From IMG/VR virus record IMGVR_UViG_3300013006_000020, positions 1 to 64,000 of that record: a stretch of DNA of 64,000 bases; one strand, written 5' to 3'. Position numbers and translations under genes: made by a program. Under the pieces are notes generated by a model. That model saw only the letters and a list, made by a program, of their open reading frames with translations, was not told the origin of the DNA and did no database searches. Below, piece by piece: positions 42,934 through 50,667 of this stretch (position 1 is its first letter; each line of letters begins with the position of its first letter). The DNA comes from a virus.

Positions 42934-43578
42934 ATGGCAACAGTTACTTTTTACGCAAACGAAGGCATAGGCGCAATAAACAGCGGAAGCCAAAACTTAA
43001 ACGGCTCAGGAATTGGTTTTTTCGGTAATGGCGGCGCTTTTGCTAGTGTTCGCATTGGAGAATACCAAGACAGAACATTTGTTTGTGACGCCAATGGCAC
43101 AGCAGTTGGTGCGGAAATAGATAACGTAAAATATGTTAATGCAACTGGCGCTCTTATTAGCCGTGGCGGATCAACTGATGCGTCTTTACCATTGGTTAAT
43201 ATTCCGAATTATAAATCCACACTTAATATAAGATTTGACCACGGTTCTGCTGTTAGAACGCAGAACGCTAAAGTTCAAATTTACGATAGATCTAACGTTA
43301 ATAACGCTCCATCTGGAGTAATTTGTCAGGCAGCAGAAATAGTTCACCCTGAGGTATCTCAAGCTGTTGTAGGCTCTGGAGATACAACTTGGATTTCTTG
43401 CAGCGGATCTACCCCATATGTTGATTTGATTGCAAGCCCAGGAATTAGCGGTATTCGTGTTTCTGGATCTAATACAACGCAAATACAACACGACTGGTAT
43501 GTCTGCATATCCGCTTCGCCTACTGGTATTGGATCACATACTAACTTTGGTATTTATTTTACGACAGAGTATCTATAA
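42934..43578 (+). CDS. Tail adhesin paralogue 1
   Basis: 214 residues, beta-rich. It is a diverged copy of the next gene: GEYQDRTFVCDANG, EIDNVKYVN and the closing HDWYVCISASPTG line up with GNYQEATFISTADS, KINDVRYKT and HDWYLCLSVTPAK there. The position after tail-tip genes and the Gly/Ser/Thr content suggest a fibre or surface-binding unit. Stop and next start overlap. Confidence 0.55.
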   Translation: MATVTFYANEGIGAINSGSQNLNGSGIGFFGNGGAFASVRIGEYQDRTFVCDANGTAVGAEIDNVKYVNATGALISRGGSTDASLPLVNIPNYKSTLNIRFDHGSAVRTQNAKVQIYDRSNVNNAPSGVICQAAEIVHPEVSQAVVGSGDTTWISCSGSTPYVDLIASPGISGIRVSGSNTTQIQHDWYVCISASPTGIGSHTNFGIYFTTEYL

Positions 43579-44249
43579 TGCCCACATTTGCCCTATTTGG
43601 TCAGTTTGGAAATAATAAAGTCCAACAAATAGGAAACGAATTCATCTCCAAAAGCTCTTTTAGAAGCGCACTTGGTATGGGTATAATTAACGGAGATGGT
43701 AGCATTGGCTACCAGATAATTGGTAATTATCAAGAGGCCACATTTATATCAACAGCTGATTCTGTATCGGTTCTAGATAAAATTAATGATGTAAGATATA
43801 AAACCTCTAGCACCGCAGATGCTGTAAGTCCGAACATTGGCCCGTATAAAGATATAGAGGTTAGATATATACCAAACAGGGCGGCTACACTTAACTTAAG
43901 GATTTCAGATTTAACGCCCATTCGCGTTTCTTCTTGCAGGATGTATTTTCATGAAGGATCTTCTACAGGTGCGGCTAATTCTTTTTATAATACTCAATGG
44001 TATGAGTGCATACACACGAGTACAGATGAAACGCTTCCTGGATCAGGGGCCTCTACTTGGTCATCAATGCCAGCTAGCTCCACAGGATCTATAGTACTCA
44101 GAAGCAGCCCTGGTCCCACTGGATCAAACCCAACTGGAAGCACTGCCTTTGCAACAAGGCACGATTGGTATTTATGCCTGAGCGTAACTCCAGCTAAATC
44201 ATTTCCTCAATCCTCCATCAACATTTCGTGTATGATAGACTATGTGTGA
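43578..44249 (+). CDS. Tail adhesin paralogue 2
   Basis: 223 residues, paralogue of the upstream gene, which it joins with a one-base overlap. The shared end motif is HDWYLCLSVTP, and the middle differs (Thr/Ser/Pro-rich GSSTG and GPTGSNPTGSTA). Duplicated tail-tip proteins with a conserved fold and variable loops often bind receptors; this is inference from position and pattern. Confidence 0.55.
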   Translation: MPTFALFGQFGNNKVQQIGNEFISKSSFRSALGMGIINGDGSIGYQIIGNYQEATFISTADSVSVLDKINDVRYKTSSTADAVSPNIGPYKDIEVRYIPNRAATLNLRISDLTPIRVSSCRMYFHEGSSTGAANSFYNTQWYECIHTSTDETLPGSGASTWSSMPASSTGSIVLRSSPGPTGSNPTGSTAFATRHDWYLCLSVTPAKSFPQSSINISCMIDYV

Positions 44250-44258
44250 GGTGTAATA

Positions 44259-44468
44259 ATGGAAGATAGTGGATGGCCCGAATATCGTAAATTAGTGCTC
44301 AGCGAGCTGCAAAGATCAAATGATCGTCTTTCTCGTATAGAAAACGACATTGGTGAAATCAAAGAAAAACTGGCAATACTGCAAACAAAAGTATACTTTA
44401 CATCTAGCTCGATCGCTTTTATGATTTCAACGATGGTGGCCTTTTTCACTACGTCCATGAGGGGCTAA
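44259..44468 (+). CDS. Small coiled-coil/membrane protein, XhlA-like
   Basis: 69 residues: WPEYRKLVLSELQRSNDRLSRIENDIGEIKEKLAIL is a coiled coil, followed by one membrane helix (SSSIAFMISTMVAFFT). This two-part plan is that of XhlA/haemolysin-type phage proteins that work with holins. Ribosome site GAGG eight bases upstream; a GTGTAT at 44228, inside the previous gene, may serve as promoter. A lysis accessory role is likely. Confidence 0.6.
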   Translation: MEDSGWPEYRKLVLSELQRSNDRLSRIENDIGEIKEKLAILQTKVYFTSSSIAFMISTMVAFFTTSMRG

Positions 44469-44469
44469 A

Positions 44470-45063
44470 ATGCAAGAAAATAAATCAATAGCTAAATTAA
44501 CAGAACTTTTAGTCCAGCAAAAACTCATAGCAAATGATGCTCAACTAGGCGTAGTTATGCCAAATCCATATGACACTCCACCTATTACTATTCCAGAAAT
44601 GGCGCCATTGTTTCCAGGAGTAAAGCCATGCGGATCTACCGAGCAAAATGATTCGTGCGCTGCCTGCGATGAGCTTGCTAGAATAACCGCTCGTATCGAA
44701 AGGGTATCAGATCCTATTGTAATAGGAAGGCTAATAAAAGCAAAAAACGCAATTGGAGATATGTGCGCTCTTATTCAGGGGTGTTCAACACAGCAAAGCG
44801 GAAATATAGCACCATATCAAGACGGTACAGTGTGTTTGTGTTCTGCATTTATGCAATTAATTACATCCTTTATAGGCACCGTTAATGCCGCTTTAGTTCA
44901 ACCTCAATGGAGTGACAAATCAAGAAAGGCATTGACAAAAACGCTTAACTCTCAAAAAGATACATTCCGCAGGACTATAACTGAATGCTATAGACGTTAT
45001 AGAATCTCAGATAATAAAACATCTCAAAATGAGATTTTAAAAATAATTAATACACACTCATGA
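44470..45063 (+). CDS. Leader-tagged Cys-rich protein
   Basis: 197 residues starting MQENKSIAKLTELLVQQKLIA, the same kind of amphipathic leader as the 6-8 kb cassettes. Eight Cys follow, in pairs (CGSTEQNDSCAACDELAR, TVCLCSAFMQL), with a helical body. It starts one base after the XhlA-like gene. Unknown function; its leader places it in the tagged-cargo set. Confidence 0.6.
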   Translation: MQENKSIAKLTELLVQQKLIANDAQLGVVMPNPYDTPPITIPEMAPLFPGVKPCGSTEQNDSCAACDELARITARIERVSDPIVIGRLIKAKNAIGDMCALIQGCSTQQSGNIAPYQDGTVCLCSAFMQLITSFIGTVNAALVQPQWSDKSRKALTKTLNSQKDTFRRTITECYRRYRISDNKTSQNEILKIINTHS

Positions 45064-45081
45064 GTATTGAGCAAAAAAGAT

Positions 45082-45561
45082 TTAGTCTCCACATCCAGCA
45101 AATGTGCTTGAGATTATATTTTTGCAAATCGTCTCAATAACAAATGCCTCAGCTACAGTTATTCGATGACCAGCCCAAAAACGCTGGTCTCCTTTTTTTG
45201 AGCTTACCTCAAAAGCAAATCCTTCGTCAAGCTTATAAAGCTTTAATATAACATTACCGCTTTTATTTTGATGAAAAAATCCCTTACCCTTTCCAGACTC
45301 ATCCGCCGCTCCAAGAAATGCCTTTCTTCCTGAAAGCACACACGCTATTTCAGCAGCCTCCTCTATATCAAGCTTTACTGTTTCCGAATCATCCTTCCAA
45401 GAAAAACGATTGTTTCCATCACCGTCTTTTTGGGCTTCTTGCTTCGCTATAGTCAGAAAAAAGTTGCATGTCTTATGATTCCATTCCCAACAAGACGCAC
45501 ACCCCTTTGTGTGATCTTTCATGTTTGGCTTGTATATACGATAAGAAGAGTTGTATTGCAT
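45082..45561 (-). CDS. Putative ssDNA-binding PC4-like protein
   Basis: 159 residues. After a Cys-containing N-terminus (CASCWEWNHKTCNFF) comes a domain with ETVKLDIEEAAEIACVL, KGKGFFHQNKSGNVILKLY, GFAFEVSSKKGDQRF and a long C-terminal helix, reminiscent of PC4/whirly-type folds that bind single-stranded DNA. It follows the annealing-protein candidate with a one-base overlap, so a joint recombination role is reasonable. The family match is by impression only. Confidence 0.35.
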   Translation of the reverse strand: MQYNSSYRIYKPNMKDHTKGCASCWEWNHKTCNFFLTIAKQEAQKDGDGNNRFSWKDDSETVKLDIEEAAEIACVLSGRKAFLGAADESGKGKGFFHQNKSGNVILKLYKLDEGFAFEVSSKKGDQRFWAGHRITVAEAFVIETICKNIISSTFAGCGD

Positions 45562-46382
45562 TAGAAGATTACCTCACCTTTAATTTGATCTGGAACTGTC
45601 TGCCCACCGTTTTCTGGTCCACGACTAAAACCATTTAGCACATTAATAACTTCATGCGATTGCTTATACGTTAGTGCGTGAATACTTTCAGCCTCAAGCC
45701 CACAGAATTTAATCAGCTTATTCTGATCAATTCCCATTCTGTTGCACATTGTATTAATAGCAATTTTTGCACTGTCAGAGATCGGCTTGTTATCATCAAT
45801 CATCATCGGATCCATTTCGTCCTTTGATGCGCTTTGATTTACTTCCTCGAGTGTGTAAACCTTCACAAGACCAATTGCCTTTCGAAGAGCGCGAGCTTCC
45901 GCCTTTGTAGCAGCTGTTGCTACAGCAGCATTGCAGTATGGAAATGGTGTATTGTCTGGGTTTACATCAAAAACATCGCTGACATATTCTGGACTAAATC
46001 CAGAAACCCCATGTCTACGGAATGTAATAGAGCAACGAACAGTTGCAGTTCTATCTGAAATAGTTGGTGACTTTAACACATCAATATCAACAGATGTAAT
46101 CTTACCAACTAATTTCTTAAAAATTCTGCGAAGGCCATCGCATGTTGGCATGCCATCCTTGCATTCTTTGTCAGTTAGCTGAGACATTACAAAATCTGAC
46201 CATTTTGGATCAGTGTCATCAAGCACACCAGTATCTGTTTTAACCGCATCGGGAACCTTTGTAGGCTCAGCATCTACCATCATTGCCTCTAGATCAGCCA
46301 TTGGAAGATCCGAAATCAATGCTTCATTCTTACCAAGTTCAACCAGTTTATTAATTAGTGCTTTTTTGTTCTTTCGTGGCAT
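45561..46382 (-). CDS. Single-strand annealing protein candidate
   Basis: 273 residues. The stretch ATVRCSITFRRHG, then CNAAVATAATKAEARALRKAIGL, has the A..ATKAEARALRKA signature seen in Rad52/Erf-type phage annealing proteins. An N-terminal helical part and a C-terminal RecT-unlike tail frame it. It would anneal complementary strands during replication or repair. Gene order with a PC4-like protein supports recombination. The exact family is uncertain. Confidence 0.5.
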   Translation of the reverse strand: MPRKNKKALINKLVELGKNEALISDLPMADLEAMMVDAEPTKVPDAVKTDTGVLDDTDPKWSDFVMSQLTDKECKDGMPTCDGLRRIFKKLVGKITSVDIDVLKSPTISDRTATVRCSITFRRHGVSGFSPEYVSDVFDVNPDNTPFPYCNAAVATAATKAEARALRKAIGLVKVYTLEEVNQSASKDEMDPMMIDDNKPISDSAKIAINTMCNRMGIDQNKLIKFCGLEAESIHALTYKQSHEVINVLNGFSRGPENGGQTVPDQIKGEVIF

Positions 46383-46896
46383 ATTGTAATATCCTTATAT
46401 AGTCCTCTCCTGATTGTGGGAGTATGATCGCTGCTTTTCTATACATACCAGAGTATCTTGAATCAAATACTTGCTTGATGTATTCGTTTGGAAATATTAC
46501 AAGATCAGCTGATGAAAAAATATTTTCACTTGTGATATGTTCAATTTTCCAATCTTCCATGTCAGTTACCATTAGAATCAATGGCTTGGCTAAATTTATA
46601 TTTGATTTAACCGCATTAAATGCATTATAAGAAAAGCACAGGGTGGGTCCGTATATCGCACATAAATACGAAGCCGAAAAAACTGGAAATGATGGTACTG
46701 ATATTGTCGCAGTATCACTTAGGGTGAACAGATTAAATGATATTTTCTTAGATGTGGCCTCTGATGCAAACTTATTTATTTCATAGTATTTTTGAGTCAT
46801 ACAACCATCTAAAACAAAATTTAGATTGGCTCTCTTGTAAAGAGATCCTAGGAAAAATGTCTCATCAATACAATTTTCATTCATTACTGCTGTCAT
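46351..46896 (-). CDS. Glycosyltransferase-like fragment
   Basis: 181 residues with ribosome site AGGAG. The pattern (KPLILMVTDMEDWKIE, SSADLVIFPNEYIKQVFD) resembles the acceptor half of a GT-B glycosyltransferase, but the sugar-nucleotide-binding half with its E-x7-E is absent. It could be a degenerate or partner protein. It lies in the sugar cluster and overlaps the annealing gene by 32 bases. Confidence 0.4.
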   Translation of the reverse strand: MTAVMNENCIDETFFLGSLYKRANLNFVLDGCMTQKYYEINKFASEATSKKISFNLFTLSDTATISVPSFPVFSASYLCAIYGPTLCFSYNAFNAVKSNINLAKPLILMVTDMEDWKIEHITSENIFSSADLVIFPNEYIKQVFDSRYSGMYRKAAIILPQSGEDYIRILQYATKEQKSTN

Positions 46897-46897
46897 T

Positions 46898-47572
46898 TTA
46901 TCTCCTGAGCATTGCGTGCTCTTTGTTTATGTCTTCTGAGCGAGAAACAACTGTTTTGTTTTGTCCATGTAAATAATAAGTAAAAAGCGGCATTGGTATT
47001 CTAAGACACATATAGTTTGCCGCAGATATTCGCATCCAGTAATCGTAGTCCTCAATTATTTTGATTGCTTCATTAAAGTAGCCAACTGTGTTTATAATGT
47101 CTCGTTTGATAAACGAATTTGTTGACACAATACAGTGCTGTTTAAGAATAGAAGGATCAAAATCCCTCTTTGCAGTATAAAACATTTTCTGTTCATTCAC
47201 CTCGATATAATCGGAATAGACCAATCCAACCTCTGAACCAAACTCTAAGTATTTTATGCTAAGCTCCGCTTTTTGTGGAGCATATTCATCATCAGCATCA
47301 AGAAAACCTATGTATTTTCCCGATGAGTTTACCATGCCAGCGTTTCTTGCGCTTGCAGTTCCTCCATTAGGTTTTTTGATAAGCTTGATATCGTGAGTCT
47401 TGTTTTTAGAGATTATATTCTGAGCGATAAGAAGCGAGTTGTCTTTACTGCCATCATCAACAATGATAATTTCATACTCTGATGGATTAAGAGTTTGCCT
47501 CATAGCACTGCTAACAGACCGCTCAAGAAAATGACCCTGGTTATAATTTGGTATGATTATAGAGCATTTCAT
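46898..47572 (-). CDS. Family 2 glycosyltransferase
   Basis: 224 residues, GT-A fold: CSIIIPNYNQGHFLERSV at the start, IIIVDDGSKDNS (nucleotide binding), GGTASARNAG, the metal-binding LDADD at about 93-97 and the EDYDYWMRI catalytic region. It transfers a sugar from a nucleotide sugar to a glycan. Complete for the catalytic domain, with no membrane helix. Start overlaps the previous stop (ATGA). Confidence 0.88.
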   Translation of the reverse strand: MKCSIIIPNYNQGHFLERSVSSAMRQTLNPSEYEIIIVDDGSKDNSLLIAQNIISKNKTHDIKLIKKPNGGTASARNAGMVNSSGKYIGFLDADDEYAPQKAELSIKYLEFGSEVGLVYSDYIEVNEQKMFYTAKRDFDPSILKQHCIVSTNSFIKRDIINTVGYFNEAIKIIEDYDYWMRISAANYMCLRIPMPLFTYYLHGQNKTVVSRSEDINKEHAMLRR

Positions 47573-48096
47573 ATTACTGCAACACGCTCCGTTTCACGAT
47601 TGAAAAGCTCTTCCTCGCTCATATCTTCGTATCTATAAATATTAAACGCTCCGTATTGCGAGAATCCAGGATCTGCAGATCTATGAAGTATTGGCTTTTT
47701 ATTTGTGGACAATGCTGAGATCAAATCATTAATTTTGTGAGCATACCTTTCATTTGACCATACGCAATGATCAAATCCAGCCTTTTTGTAAGGCATTTTT
47801 TGACTTTTCAAGTAATCATTCCATATAATGAATATTGCTGATTCAACGCGCTCCATTGTTGATGTCATGTTTGTATCTTTAAAGAAAATTTCTGAAATTC
47901 TTACAAATCTGACGTTTTTATAGTCGTTGTATTTTGAGCGCTTACAATCAAGCTCATCACCAGAGATTCCAATATCAACAAAAATATACTCGTACTCTAG
48001 ATTTATCTCAATTGTTTTTTTGCACTCAGCAGTTGTTCCAAAGTACATTGGTCCATTTCTGTTCTCTGTCAGAAAAATACAAATTACTGGTTTCAT
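47569..48096 (-). CDS. Hypothetical sugar-cluster protein
   Basis: 175 residues from the ATG at 48096, preceded by a GGAGG-like site and overlapping the upstream stop by four bases; a longer frame to 48144 is open but would deepen the overlap. It begins KPVICIFLTENRNGPMYFG and contains YIFVDIGISGDE, a Rossmann-like opening. No family named. Surrounded by glycosyltransferases, so a glycan role is likely. Confidence 0.5.
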   Translation of the reverse strand: MKPVICIFLTENRNGPMYFGTTAECKKTIEINLEYEYIFVDIGISGDELDCKRSKYNDYKNVRFVRISEIFFKDTNMTSTMERVESAIFIIWNDYLKSQKMPYKKAGFDHCVWSNERYAHKINDLISALSTNKKPILHRSADPGFSQYGAFNIYRYEDMSEEELFNRETERVAVI

Positions 48097-48539
48097 GTCT
48101 TCTTTGCCTCCACGTTTAAAACCCATTGGTGCGGACCATACCATGTTTTTGTGGGTTTAAACCCTGCGACTGACAGTGCTTCTACAAAAGACTGCTTATC
48201 AAAGAAAACCAAATACCCGCTTAATATTGAATTAAAAGTGTCTCTATCTATTGTCCCAGCAGATAGCGCATTTGACATGGCCTCAATATCAATGCATTTT
48301 GCCTTTATTAAGCATTCGCTAGATGAAAAGGAAGACCATGATTTAAGTACCTCTTGGTATCCAGCTTGACTTTTTTCTAGCGCCCCTGGGTGGCAAATAA
48401 TTTCATATATTTTGTCTTCGCCACTTACACTATTAATAACGTAATCGTTAACAACGTGGTCTGTTTTGAAAGAACTATTCTTTTCAAGATTTATGTATCC
48501 GTCTAGATAGTTTTCGTTGTGATTTATGTTCAGTTTCAT
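48093..48539 (-). CDS. Degenerate methyltransferase-like protein
   Basis: 148 residues. The start MKLNINHNENYLDGYINLE matches the layout of sugar-cluster SAM methyltransferases whose first motif is usually LGCG..xLxGWxNVD; here the Gly-Cys-Gly is NHN, so SAM binding may be lost. Later YEIICHPGALEKSQ echoes the ...HVLEH motif of that family. It may be a non-catalytic relative. ATGA overlaps on both sides. Confidence 0.5.
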   Translation of the reverse strand: MKLNINHNENYLDGYINLEKNSSFKTDHVVNDYVINSVSGEDKIYEIICHPGALEKSQAGYQEVLKSWSSFSSSECLIKAKCIDIEAMSNALSAGTIDRDTFNSILSGYLVFFDKQSFVEALSVAGFKPTKTWYGPHQWVLNVEAKKT

Positions 48540-49558
48540 ATTACTCTTCCAATTCTAATTTCGTGTGCCAAGTCAAATACTTTATTCCATGCGTTGACAA
48601 AGTCACCTATATTATAGTTGTTTACTATTTGATTACGACAATGCGAGCCAATTTTAACTGCATATTCTTTATCGTTGCAAATTTTCACAATTTGAGCGGC
48701 CATTTGATCAAGATCATTAGTGCAAACATCATCATTTTGCATTATTTTTGGTATTTCTTGCTTGGCGCTTGAAACACATGGTGCTCCACAAGACATTGCT
48801 TCCATAAGAGACATAGGCACAGGCGAAAGTCGTGATGTGTTTATGTAGCAAGCGCACTTATTTATTGATGCCACAAGCATTTTTTCATTTGAGATTGGTT
48901 GACTTACGCCAGGATTTTCCCCAATTAAAGCAAACTTGATAGAAGGATCAATTGCTTCAACCTTTTCTTTTACAGCAGACCATTCTGTAAACCCACAGAA
49001 TTGGTCCCTTGACTCTAGACCGTTAACTATATATAGAACATATTTCACATCCCCATCAGCTGGACCAGTCCAACCGTTGAAGTCATCTGTTCTTATTCCA
49101 TGCTTTACAACAATAGAATCATTAAGGCCCCAGGACTTTTGATTATGCTCAGTGATAAATACATTTATGTCAGCTTTAAACGACCTCATATGGTCAAACT
49201 GCTCTTGTGGCCAGTTGTTTAGCTGCGGCTCTATATGCTCAAGATGAATGATTGGTATGCGAAGACTTTTTGAAATTTCCTGCGCAAATTGTATTTGACC
49301 AAATCTCTCTTGAGATAAAACAAAATCTATATCATATTCAGTGTCTGTAATGGCATTGAATATATGGGTATTTTTTGGAAGTGGCTTGTATTTCTCCTCC
49401 CAAATCTTGTTGCCACCACCACGATTAAATAAAATAAATTCATGTCCAGTCTCAGCTAGATTGGTTTGGTATGACTCGTGTGTTGGAAAAGACAATATTC
49501 TGTACTTGTCTTTCTTTGGTGCGTTTACTCGGTTTAAAATTGAAACTATTGGATTCAT
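48536..49558 (-). CDS. GT-B glycosyltransferase (GT4-like)
   Basis: 340 residues. The N-terminal half includes IPIIHLEHIEPQLNNW and the C-terminal half the donor-site pattern RLSPVPMSLMEAMSCGAPCV, a GT4-type loop in which the usual first Glu is not conserved. It likely builds a glycan, with donor unknown. It overlaps the next gene by four bases. Confidence 0.8.
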   Translation of the reverse strand: MNPIVSILNRVNAPKKDKYRILSFPTHESYQTNLAETGHEFILFNRGGGNKIWEEKYKPLPKNTHIFNAITDTEYDIDFVLSQERFGQIQFAQEISKSLRIPIIHLEHIEPQLNNWPQEQFDHMRSFKADINVFITEHNQKSWGLNDSIVVKHGIRTDDFNGWTGPADGDVKYVLYIVNGLESRDQFCGFTEWSAVKEKVEAIDPSIKFALIGENPGVSQPISNEKMLVASINKCACYINTSRLSPVPMSLMEAMSCGAPCVSSAKQEIPKIMQNDDVCTNDLDQMAAQIVKICNDKEYAVKIGSHCRNQIVNNYNIGDFVNAWNKVFDLAHEIRIGRVI

Positions 49559-49560
49559 TT

Positions 49561-50667
49561 TTATCTCAGCATTGAAATTAGTTTTGGACCGACCGAAGAG
49601 TATGAGAATTTATTGTGCATATGCTTAATATTTTCAATAGCTAATTTTTTAAATTCTCCATTCATTGCTCTTCTCATTTTTACCATCATTTCTGTAAGCG
49701 AACCCTCCATCCACACACCATTGTGTGAATAAAGCCCTGGTATAATTGCATTCTTCGACATAGCAAACACAGGCTTGCTTATCATTTCTTTTACTGTTGG
49801 CTCGTAATCACTAGGGAACATTCTTCTTATTCCATTGAAGTGAGTTGCTATTACGGGCTTGCCCATAGCAGCAGCATCAAACGCTGGTATACATTCACCC
49901 TCACCACGCGAGGCTGTAACATAACAGTCACCCGTGTTATGTATTGCGCTAATGCCATCATCTGAAAGCATGTCTGTTATAAGAAATATTTTTGGATGCA
50001 GCTTGTCTGGTCTTTTAATTTCTGCTTTTATCGACTCTATAGAAGCTTTTACTGCCTCAAGAGATTCAACTGGATTTTTGCCATCAATGTATGTTTTTAC
50101 TATTAATGAGACATTGTCTCTTGATGTAAACTCTGACAAAAACGCGGCAATAGTTCCAGATACGTTTTTCCTATACGAGTAATCAGAAATGGTATAGAAC
50201 TTATACGTATCTTTGATTTCATCTGGGAGATCAAGATGACTATGCCAAGTGTCGTATTTTGAGAAATCTGCTGGTCTAGTTGTCATACCAATGGGTGTGG
50301 TTACCCTAGAATTGACAGCAGCCTCTATTTGTTCTTGGGTGGTCATCCATATCTCGTCCATTAGATTGCACGAGTATTGCCACCCAGAGTCTTTAAAGGA
50401 CGATGTCTCCCAATAAAATAGACCTACGTTCTTGACCCCTTCCACTCTAACAAATGTATTTGGGATTGTGTGTTGAATTACGACATCAACGCCATCTAGA
50501 GATCCGCCCTCTTTAATTTGATTGTCAATAAAGTTCGGTCTTTGGTTCAGACTAAACCAAATAGGAACCACATCGACACCATGAGCCTGCATGCATTTAA
50601 TAAAATCTCTAGCAGAATTTGCGTAACCAGTACCATCTCTATAAACGGATATATATGCTACTTTCAT
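49561..50667 (-). CDS. GT-B glycosyltransferase (GT4-like)
   Basis: 368 residues. Start KVAYISVYRDGTGYANSARD matches the acceptor-side Rossmann fold, and the donor side has ASRGEGECIPAFDAAAMGKPVIAT, a GT4-type E-x7-D/E region. The start overlaps the end of the upstream glycosyltransferase by four bases, so the two are co-translated. Substrate unknown. Confidence 0.82.
   Translation of the reverse strand: MKVAYISVYRDGTGYANSARDFIKCMQAHGVDVVPIWFSLNQRPNFIDNQIKEGGSLDGVDVVIQHTIPNTFVRVEGVKNVGLFYWETSSFKDSGWQYSCNLMDEIWMTTQEQIEAAVNSRVTTPIGMTTRPADFSKYDTWHSHLDLPDEIKDTYKFYTISDYSYRKNVSGTIAAFLSEFTSRDNVSLIVKTYIDGKNPVESLEAVKASIESIKAEIKRPDKLHPKIFLITDMLSDDGISAIHNTGDCYVTASRGEGECIPAFDAAAMGKPVIATHFNGIRRMFPSDYEPTVKEMISKPVFAMSKNAIIPGLYSHNGVWMEGSLTEMMVKMRRAMNGEFKKLAIENIKHMHNKFSYSSVGPKLISMLR

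Noticed and set aside
45055-45060. Minus-strand GTGTAT at the end of the gene at 44470
   Set aside because: No minus-strand gene begins after it; it lies antisense within a coding end and is probably chance.
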